This document shows positions 9,634-17,700 of a DNA stretch of 64,000 bases, in pieces (position 1 is the stretch's first letter; each line of letters starts with the position of its first letter). The DNA lies in contig OY760073.1 in NCBI GenBank assembly GCA_963663025.1, positions 372,001-436,000 on the forward strand. The letters run 5' to 3'. Under the pieces are notes generated by a model. The model ran no database searches and had not been told where the DNA came from. It saw nothing but the letters and a program-made list of their open reading frames with translations. Source of the stretch: JAGWBF01 sp963663025. GTDB lineage: Bacteria > Chloroflexota > Dehalococcoidia > Lucifugimonadales > JAGWBF01. The position numbers and the translations under genes are program-made.

Positions 9634-11766
9634 TCATGCCAGGTCGAAACGGTCCAGGTTCATCACCTTGTCCCACGCCGCCACGAAGTCCTGAACGAAC
9701 TTCTGCTGGCCATCGCTGCATCCGTACACCTCGGCGATGGCCCGCAGCTCGGAGTTGGAGCCGAAGACCAGGTCCACCCTGGTTCCCGTCCACTTGACGC
9801 TGCCTGTTTTCCGGTAGCGTCCCTCGAACACTCCCTCGGCTGTGGAGGACGCCTGCCACTCGGTGCCCATGTCCAGCAGGTTGGCAAAGAAATCGTTGGT
9901 CAGCGCGCCGGGCCGATCGGTGAAGACGCCGTGCTGGGACTGGCCGGTGTTGGCGTTAAGGACCCGCAAGCCTCCGACCAGGGCTGTCATCTCGGGGGGC
10001 GTCAGCGTCAGCATGTACGCCCGCTCCACCAGCTGCTCCTCCTGGGATCCTCCGTTTCCGCCCTTTACGTAGTTGCGGAATCCGTCGGCTTTGGGTTCGA
10101 GCACAGCAAAGGACTCGACGTCGGTCCACTCCTGGGATGCATCAGTGCGCCCGGGAGCAAAGGGCACCTTAACGTCGTGGCCTGCGTTCTTCGCAGCCTG
10201 CTCCACTCCTGCGCACCCGGCGAGGACGATGAGGTCGGCCAGGGAGACCCTGGCGCCTCCCGTCTGGGAACTGTTGAACTCGGCCTGGATGTTCTCCAGC
10301 GAGGCCAGCGCCTTCCCTAGCTCAGCGGGGTTGTTCACCTGCCAGTCTTTCTGCGGGGCGAGGCGGATTCGCGCGCCGTTGGCTCCGCCCCTCTTGTCGG
10401 TGCCTCGGAAGCTGGACGCCGACGCCCAAGCGGTGGCGACGAGCTGGGAGACTGACAGTCCCGAGGCGAGCACCTTGGCCTTAAGGTCGGCAATCTCCTT
10501 CGCGCCGATCAGCGGGTGATCGACTTCGGGTACCGGGTCTTGCCAAATCAGAGTTTCCGTGGGGACCAGGGGTCCCAGGTAACGGCTTCTGGGGCCCATA
10601 TCCCGGTGGATCAGCTTGAACCATGCCCGGGCGAAGGAGTCTTCCAGGTCCGCCGGATTGTCCAGAAAACGCTTTGCGATGACCGCGTAGTCCTGGTCCA
10701 TCCGCAGGGAAAGGTCGGTGGTGAGCATCATGGGTGCGTGCTTCTTCGACGCATCGTGGGCGTCGGGCACGGTGGCCACCTGGGCGGCGTTCTTGGGGGC
10801 GTACTGGGACTTGCCGGCGGGGCTCTTGGTCAGCTCCCACTCGTAGTTGTGCAGGTTCTCGAAGAAGTTGTTGTCCCACTTCACAGGGTTGGTGGTCCAA
10901 GCGCCTTCCAGCCCGCTGGTGAATGAGTGAACGCCGTGGCCGTTGCCGTAGCTGTTCTTCCAGCCGAGTCCCTGCTGCTCCATGGCGGACCCTTCCGGGT
11001 CGGGTCCCACGTTCTCATCGCCGACAGCCCCATGGGCCTTGCCGAAGGTGTGCCCGCCGGCGATGAGGGCGACGGTTTCTTCGTCGTTCATGGCCATGCG
11101 GGCAAAGGTCTGGCGGATGTACCTTGCCGCAGCAACGGGGTCCGGGTTGCCGTTGGGGCCCTCGGGGTTCACGTAGATCAGCCCCATGTGGTCGGCGCCC
11201 AGGGGATCCTGGAGGGTTCCCTCGGAATCGTGGCGCTCGCTTCCAAGCCACGTTTCCTCAGAACCCCAGTCAGTCTCATCGGCTTCCCAAACGTCGGGCC
11301 TGCCGAAGCCGAAGCCAAAGGTCTTGAACCCCATAGACTCCAGGGCGCAGTTGCCCGCGAATATGATCAGGTCGGCCCACGAAATCTGCTGTCCGTACTT
11401 CTGTTTTACGGGCCAGAGCAGGCGCCGGGCCTTATCAAGGTTGGCATTGTCTGGCCAGCTGTTGAGGGGGGCGAGGCGTTGATAGCCCGAACCGCCGCCG
11501 CCGCGTCCGTCGGTGATCCTGTAGGTGCCGGCGGCGTGCCATGTCATGCGGATGAAGAGAGGCCCATAGTGCCCGTAGTCGGCGGGCCACCAGTCCTGGG
11601 AGGTTGTCATAACCTGTTCGATATCCTTCTTCAGGGCATCGACATCCAGGGTCTTGAACGCCTCGGTGTAGCTGAAGTCCTTACCCAAGGGGTCTGATAC
11701 AGGGGAGTTATGGCGGAGGGCTTTAAGGTTAAGCCGATCCGGCCACCAGTACTGGTTCGAGGTCAA
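9634..11766 (-). CDS. katG: Catalase-peroxidase
   Basis: A bifunctional haem catalase-peroxidase that removes H2O2 and oxidises organic peroxides. Using the TTG at 11766 the protein is 710 residues, the usual KatG length; the reading frame stays open to 11853, but AAAGGAG 8 nt upstream of this TTG decides for the shorter form. The distal pocket is Arg73, Trp76 and His77 in FIRMTWHAAGTYR. The proximal haem ligand is in GGHTFGKAHG. The C-terminal, catalytically silent duplicate domain (about 420-710) is complete. The Met-Tyr-Trp adduct region (NPEGPNGNPDP) is present. No oxidative-stress regulator is visible nearby. Convergent with the lipoprotein gene. Confidence 0.97.
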   Translation of the reverse strand: MTSNQYWWPDRLNLKALRHNSPVSDPLGKDFSYTEAFKTLDVDALKKDIEQVMTTSQDWWPADYGHYGPLFIRMTWHAAGTYRITDGRGGGGSGYQRLAPLNSWPDNANLDKARRLLWPVKQKYGQQISWADLIIFAGNCALESMGFKTFGFGFGRPDVWEADETDWGSEETWLGSERHDSEGTLQDPLGADHMGLIYVNPEGPNGNPDPVAAARYIRQTFARMAMNDEETVALIAGGHTFGKAHGAVGDENVGPDPEGSAMEQQGLGWKNSYGNGHGVHSFTSGLEGAWTTNPVKWDNNFFENLHNYEWELTKSPAGKSQYAPKNAAQVATVPDAHDASKKHAPMMLTTDLSLRMDQDYAVIAKRFLDNPADLEDSFARAWFKLIHRDMGPRSRYLGPLVPTETLIWQDPVPEVDHPLIGAKEIADLKAKVLASGLSVSQLVATAWASASSFRGTDKRGGANGARIRLAPQKDWQVNNPAELGKALASLENIQAEFNSSQTGGARVSLADLIVLAGCAGVEQAAKNAGHDVKVPFAPGRTDASQEWTDVESFAVLEPKADGFRNYVKGGNGGSQEEQLVERAYMLTLTPPEMTALVGGLRVLNANTGQSQHGVFTDRPGALTNDFFANLLDMGTEWQASSTAEGVFEGRYRKTGSVKWTGTRVDLVFGSNSELRAIAEVYGCSDGQQKFVQDFVAAWDKVMNLDRFDLA

Positions 11767-12168
11767 CTTGTCTCTCCTTTCGGCGATGTGCCAGGTAAAG
11801 CGCGGCATTCCTGAACCTGGGTCCCCATTACCTGCGGGGGCTGCCCTCGCCATCCACGGAGAAACCTTGGCATGCCAAACGTGAGTTCACCTTGGCTCTA
11901 CGGTCTCTCACCGGACATTTTCGTCTTGAGTGGGCCCAGGGGAGCCCGCGCTTATTGCTGCATTTTCAGCGACCGCTCGCTGCCAGCTTTCCATAATAAC
12001 AAATTGGCTATCCCTTGGGCAATCCCAAGCTGACAGACCCTTGAGACCTCACCGTTGTCCCGACGGAGAAGCCTGATGCCGCGGGCAACGTCGAGGGGGA
12101 TTATGCCCTCCTGCACTGTCTTAAAGGCGTGATTTACGGAGAGACCACATGCGACACCGGACCTCCGC
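11767..12168. other. Intergenic stretch upstream of katG
   Basis: About 400 nt without a supported gene. A 76-codon frame on the minus strand (12182 to 11952) starts with TTG inside the end of the DUF1801 gene, behind an AAGGGA, but its sequence has no family-like features. The katG promoter should lie here; I see no regulator-binding palindrome. Confidence 0.4.
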
Positions 12169-12645
12169 TCACAGTCGGTCAAATCCCTTCCAGCCGGGTA
12201 TGGAGGAAGCTTGCCGGACCCACTCCTCCATCTGCGCCTCGTCCAGTTCCCCTTCGTGGATATCGACCCAACGGGAGTCCGGATCCTTGCCTGATCCGGG
12301 AGGGGCGGGCTGCAGGTAAGCTCCGTTGAGAAAGGTTATCTTCACGTAGCTGGTGAAGACATGGTAGCTCACGAACCACCCTTGGCCCTCGATGCCGTAC
12401 CAGGGCGAGTTCCACCTCACAGCCTTGCGCACGTTTGGCACGGCGCGCGCGATGAGGTCGTCGAGGCGGCGACCAAGCTCCCGCTTCCAGCCGGGCATGG
12501 CCTCGATGTAAGCCTGCACGGGAGCGTCCCCGTCGCCCTTGGGAATCTGGGGGTTGCCTCCGGACAGGAGCACCGACTCGCTGGCGTTACTTGGCGCGGC
12601 GTGTGGCTCACCATTCTTCCCCTTCCGGGACTGCCGGCTCGGCAT
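12169..12645 (-). CDS. DUF1801 (YdhG-like) protein
   Basis: A DUF1801-family protein of about 158 residues, starting at the ATG at 12645 (MPSRQSRKGK). The frame is open further to 12708, but that extension is not family-like. The conserved core runs from VQAYIEAMPGWKRELGRRLD to the C terminus and includes AVRWNSPWYGIEGQGWFVSYHVFTSYVKITF, the family's hallmark around a Trp/Tyr-rich pocket. The N-terminal ~40 residues are basic and disordered. The function of DUF1801 proteins is not established; some are iron-chaperone-like (frataxin-related fold). It sits alone between katG and the permease fusion. Confidence 0.8.
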   Translation of the reverse strand: MPSRQSRKGKNGEPHAAPSNASESVLLSGGNPQIPKGDGDAPVQAYIEAMPGWKRELGRRLDDLIARAVPNVRKAVRWNSPWYGIEGQGWFVSYHVFTSYVKITFLNGAYLQPAPPGSGKDPDSRWVDIHEGELDEAQMEEWVRQASSIPGWKGFDRL

Positions 12646-12768
12646 GGCGTTCACCCCACATCGTGTTCCGAAAAGCAGGTGTTGCAGCGTCCAGCACGAA
12701 AATGTCAAACCCTGATGCTCCGATCACCGGGCCGGCTTTTCGCCTGAAGCGCCGGGGTAAGTATAGCC

Positions 12769-12810
12769 GAAGCGGCAGGGCCTCCAGCTATGTGGCTGAC
12801 CTGCCGCTTC
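12769..12810 (-). terminator. Long hairpin downstream of permease fusion
   Basis: An 11-bp perfect inverted repeat, GAAGCGGCAGG and CCTGCCGCTTC, encloses a 20-nt loop that contains a further CAGC/GCTG pair. It lies 44 nt beyond the stop of the minus-strand permease gene. There is no real U-tract, so termination strength is uncertain. Confidence 0.45.
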
Positions 12811-12853
12811 TTATTGGCGCTCCCGTGCAACTAGTTCCATGGCCACTGTCCCA

Positions 12854-14590
12854 CTATTTATTTACGCGGCAACTGATGATGTCTACGCCGTAGTATTTCC
12901 GGTGGTGTACTGACGATGCGTAGTGGCTCAGGATTCGGAGGGATAGTTGTTCTTCATCTTCCAGAGCTTGGCCCTCGCCCAGATAGGCCATACGATTCTC
13001 GATATTCCCTTGGCTGGCGTCGTCCGAAGCGACCACGATTTCTATCTCGGCCGATCCGCTGTCGGGACGAATAGTGGCGACCAACCTGCGCTTCTGCGCG
13101 CCCGACCCGTCGTCCTCTTCATTGAGCAAGCTCAACATGACCTCTTCTCCTACCAGGCGCAGCCTGTTTTTCCCTTCCTCCGTCCAATTGTGTTCATCGG
13201 CGAACCGGCAGAGAAAATCGTCAACGGCAGGCAAGGAGGACTGGGATAAGTCAACCATCACCTTCCTGGCGCGAAAACTTGACAGTTCGGTGAATATGGT
13301 CATCATGATGGCCGCCATACCGCCGACGACAATAGTGTTGCCTACCAGATGGCCGATAGTCCCTCCGAACAAGTCTTTGAAGGCCACAGCGGACAAGCCC
13401 AAAACCATAGACACTCCAGTGATGGCGGCCTTCTTCTGGTCAATTTGTCCCGTGAAGACCGTCTTGGCGCCCTCGATAAAAAGCATGCCGAAAATGATCA
13501 CGTACACCGCGCTGACCACCGGACCGGGGATGGCGACCAGCACGGCAAGCAACTTGGAAAAGAAGGCAACCACTATGGTCAAGAGTCCCAGATATACACC
13601 GACACTCGTGACAGCTACCCCGGTAAAGCCAATGTAAACCGCCGTGGCCGACCACGGCGCCGCGACAGGCAAGGTTCCCAGGAGGCCTGAAAGAAGGGTG
13701 CCCACCCCATACACATTCAAGCCCCCCTGCACCGAGCGGAAATCGATGGCAGAACGAACCCGATAGGAAGCGCGGTAAATCACCGACAGGTCGCCAACTA
13801 CTTTCATAAAGGCGGTAAGATTCACCAATACGAAGGCTGGGAGCAGGGCCCAGAAATCGGGGCCAAAGTTGAGGTCCAGCCCCGGCCACGAGAAGTGGGG
13901 CAGGCTCACCCAGGAAGCGTTAATTACGATGCCGGCATCGTAAAAACCCAGTGGCACGGCCACAATCAGACCGACGGCTACGGTGGCCGGCAATATCCAC
14001 ATCCGCCAGAACGCTGTGCCTTGCAGGGCTATCAGGGCCCCAACCGCCAGGGCAGCCAATCCCGGCGCCAGGAAAAGCACGGTAGATTCGTTATTCGGCG
14101 GAATAACCGTTCTGCTGATGATGAAGGGCATGGCGGAAACCGCCACCAGCATGATCACTACCCCGCTCACCGTTTGCGTGAATATCCGCCGGAGCGAGGC
14201 AAGGCGCAGGGTCAAAACAGACTGAACCAGGGTGGAAACCACCACCAAGCTGGTCAGCAAACCAGGCCCGCCGACATGGAGCGCCAAGGCGCTAACTGCC
14301 AGGAACGGAACATTGAAGTTTGCCACAATGAGGCGGCCCGAACCCACATAACGCAGCCGGAGAGCCTGCAGTATCATGCTAGCTCCTGTGACTGCCAGCA
14401 CGGTAAACGTCACCCACGACAGATAGGCTTCCGATTGCCCAGATGCCCGCACCACCAACGCTGCCAGCATGACGAGGCCGATGGTGTTGGGAATGAATAT
14501 CTGTAAAGCCGAGGATATTGCCAGTAGCGGCGGACACTTCTCATCCGGTTCGTACTGGAATTCGCGTCGTCCTTGGGACTTAGGAAACAT
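12854..14590 (-). CDS. NCS2-type permease fused to RsbW-like HATPase domain
   Basis: A 578-residue protein. Residues about 20-445 form 12-14 transmembrane segments with the layout of the NCS2 xanthine/uracil permeases (for example GVGTLLSGLLGTLPVAAPWS, the family's TM10 region). The last ~125 residues are soluble. They read like a serine/threonine anti-sigma-factor kinase (HATPase_c_2): SLPAVDDFLCRFADEH, then RLRLVGEEVMLSLLNE in place of the N-box, then a Gly-containing lid-like LSLRILSHYASSVHHRKYYGVD. This suggests a transporter whose activity is coupled to nucleotide binding or partner switching, but the substrate and signal are unknown. It is divergent from the giant Cache lipoprotein across about 110 A+T-rich bases. 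Confidence 0.72.
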   Translation of the reverse strand: MFPKSQGRREFQYEPDEKCPPLLAISSALQIFIPNTIGLVMLAALVVRASGQSEAYLSWVTFTVLAVTGASMILQALRLRYVGSGRLIVANFNVPFLAVSALALHVGGPGLLTSLVVVSTLVQSVLTLRLASLRRIFTQTVSGVVIMLVAVSAMPFIISRTVIPPNNESTVLFLAPGLAALAVGALIALQGTAFWRMWILPATVAVGLIVAVPLGFYDAGIVINASWVSLPHFSWPGLDLNFGPDFWALLPAFVLVNLTAFMKVVGDLSVIYRASYRVRSAIDFRSVQGGLNVYGVGTLLSGLLGTLPVAAPWSATAVYIGFTGVAVTSVGVYLGLLTIVVAFFSKLLAVLVAIPGPVVSAVYVIIFGMLFIEGAKTVFTGQIDQKKAAITGVSMVLGLSAVAFKDLFGGTIGHLVGNTIVVGGMAAIMMTIFTELSSFRARKVMVDLSQSSLPAVDDFLCRFADEHNWTEEGKNRLRLVGEEVMLSLLNEEDDGSGAQKRRLVATIRPDSGSAEIEIVVASDDASQGNIENRMAYLGEGQALEDEEQLSLRILSHYASSVHHRKYYGVDIISCRVNK

Positions 14591-14700
14591 AAGATGATAC
14601 CCAATCCTAATACTATCCGAGATATTGCTATATCGCCGCTACCCGACCGTCGGCAAATATGATGTAATATATCAGTACTATATTCTAGAGAGGGTCAATC
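14591..14700. promoter_or_regulatory. Divergent promoter region, A+T-rich
   Basis: The 110 nt between the permease fusion and the Cache lipoprotein are visibly A+T-rich, with TATGATGTAATATATCAG and TACTATATTC around 14659-14687. They must contain both promoters. I cannot assign -35/-10 pairs with confidence. AGAGGG at 14691 lies 5 nt upstream of the TTG start of the lipoprotein. Confidence 0.45.
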
Positions 14701-17700
14701 TTGCGAAACTATCAAGAGAACAAGACTCAGGCGAATGGGACAGGATTAAAGCATCGGCGGTCGCCTGCCGGCGTGATCCTGCTGACATTGCTGCTTGCTT
14801 TGGCTTCTGTGGTGGTATTCAGCATGGCCTGTGGAGGTGATCCCACAGCAACGCCTACTGCAACCCTGGATCCCACGGCGACTCCTATGCCGACCGTCGC
14901 GCCCACGGCGACCTTGGAGCCTACTGCCGCGCCGACTCCAACCCCAGAACCGGAGCCCGTCGATGACGACGACGCCCTGACCCAAGCCTACGTGGAGAAG
15001 GCTGTCGCCTACTACGACGCTAACGGACGGGACGCGACAGTCGAATACTACAAGAGCGAAGAGAGTATTGAGGGAGGCCGGTATCTGTACTTAATCAGCG
15101 ATGATGGCGTCCTGCTGGCAATGCCGTTCTTTCATCACTTCCTGGGAAGCAGGCACGAGTCCATCACGCCTTTCCTGGGAATCGCTGCGGAGGACGGCGC
15201 TTGGTATGATGGCCAGGGGCTCTATGTAGCGGAGACGGACACCGGCATTACAACCAGGCAGGGGCCAATGCGGCACTACCTTGCCCTGCGAGACGGCCTC
15301 ATCTTCGTGTCAGGCCACTCCACCCTGCAGGAGAACCTGGCAGAAGCCGCGATGGATTACGTGAGCCGCGCTATAGCCCTCTACGAAAGTGAAGGGCTGG
15401 ATGCGACGGTTGCCAACTACAACAGGCCCGACAGCCTGGAGGGGAACTTCTACCTGTTCCTGATAGGGGCTAACGACCTCTACCTGGCCCATCCCGTATT
15501 CCCGCACCTGATAGGGACCGACATCAAAGATGTGGTCGGATCAGACGGCCAGGAGTTGGGCAAAGAGATAGCCCAGGCAACCGAGGCCGGGATGTGGGTG
15601 GAGTACCTGTGGCCCAACCCGGTCACCCGGGTGGAGGAGCCCAAGACCACCTGGGTCATCCGCCACGACGGCCTGATCTTCGCCTCCGGTTACTACGCCG
15701 TGGGCGAAACGCAGGAGACGCCCGCCTGGCAGGGCGCGGACCCCCGCGAGTACACCGTGCAGTACGTGGAAAGGGCGATAGAGCGTTACGAGCGGGACGG
15801 CCTGGAACCCACCCTCAATTATTACAACAGCGTCGCCAGCTTTGAGGGCGAGTGGTATCTCTTTGCCACCGACGAGAACGACATCTATCATGTACACCCG
15901 CTGATTCCCCGCTTGCTAGGCACGGACATCAAGGATGTGGTGGGTTCCGACGGCTACGAGCTGGGCAATGAGCTGGCCAAGGCCGGAGAGGGAGAAGGCG
16001 TGTGGGTGGAGTACCTGTGGCCCCATCCGGTAACGCTTAAGGAAGTCCCCAAGGTCGGATACGCGGTGCGCCGGGACGGGATGATATTCGCATCCGGCTA
16101 CTATCCGGGCGTCGCGGATCCGGCGACCTACACCCGGGCCTACGTCCAGAAGGCTATGGACTACTATGACAACCAGGGCCTGGAGGCCACGGTTACCCAT
16201 TACAACAGCCCTGAGAGCATAGACGGCTCTTACTGGCTGATGATGGTCGATCCCCAGGGCGTCATAGCCGTGGCGGGTGGGGAGCCGGTCATGGTTGGCC
16301 TGAACGCCAGCCAGTTCCGGGGGATCGTGGCCGGAGAGCCAATTGGCGAATCGCTCCTAAGCGCCACCGAGGAAGGCCACTGGTTTAGGTACCTGTGGCC
16401 CAACCCCAGGACGGCGGGGCAGTTGACGGTGTACCTCTGGATAATACGCCACGACGGATACGTCTTCGCGTCCGCCTATTACGTTGAGGGCGACGTGGAC
16501 GCGCCGCCGCCCGCCGATTCCGACGAGGCGCTGACCCGCGCTTACGTAGAGAAGGCTATCGAACGCTACCAGAGCGACGGGCGGGAGGCAGCGTTCGCCT
16601 ACTACAACAGCCGAGAGAGCCACGAAGGAGAGCGGGCTCTGTTCGTCATCGACGAAGACTCCCTATTGAGCGTCGCTCCCTTCCCGGCGTTGGTAGGGTC
16701 TCCCCTGGGCCTCGGTACAGGGGCCTTTCCCGCCCGAGAGGAAATTACCGAAGAAGGGATCTGGGCCAACTTGGTTGGCTTGAATCCTGCCACCGGCGCT
16801 CAGTCGCCGATGCGAGCCATCTTTATCCTGCACGACGGCTTGGTATTCGCCTCAGGACACTTTCCCGTGCGGGAAAATGTCGAGGAGGCCACACAGGATT
16901 ACGTCAACAGGGCGATTAAGCTTTACCAACGCGACGGCCTCGACGCCACCGTTGACTACTACAACAGTCAGGCCAGCCTGGAAGGACAGTTATACCTGTT
17001 CCTCATAGACGCCGACGACAAATACGTGGCCCATCCCATATTCCCTCACCTCATCGGGACGGACATCAAGGACGTGATAGGCTCTGACGGCCAGGAGCTG
17101 GGCAAGGAGATAGCCCAGGCCACCCCGGAAGGAATCTGGGTGGAGTACCTCTGGCCCCATCCGGTCAGCCGCAAAGAAGGGGAGAAGGTCACTTGGGCCA
17201 TTCGTCACGACGGGATGATATTCGCCTCCGGCTACTACGCCGGACGAGACGTCGAAGGCGAAGCGGCGCCGTGGGAAGGGGTCGACCCGCGCGAGTACAC
17301 AGAGGACTACGTGAATCGCGCCATTGAGCGTTACGAGCGCGACGGCCTGGAATCCATGCTCAACTACTACAACAGCGTTGCCAGCTTTGAGGGAGAATGG
17401 TACCTGTTCGCTACGGACGAAAACGACATCTACATCGTTCACGCGCTGTTCCCCCGTCTTAAAGGGACCGACATTAAGAATGCGGTGGGTTCCGATGGCT
17501 ACGAGCTGGGCAAGGCGTTTGCCGCGGCCCGGGATGGCGGCGAAGGAGTCTGGGTGGAGTACCTGTGGCCCCATCCGGTAACGCTCAAGGAAGTTCGCAA
17601 GGTGGGCTACGCGGTGCGCCGTGATGGAATGATCTTCGCCTCGGGCTACTACCCCGAAATTGATGACCCCGCGGCCTACACGCAGGGATACGTCGCTGAT

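Noticed and set aside
11952..12182. 76-codon frame between katG and the DUF1801 gene, TTG start with AAGGGA upstream.
   Set aside because: The start lies inside the DUF1801 gene, and the composition shows no domain or signal features; too weak to call.
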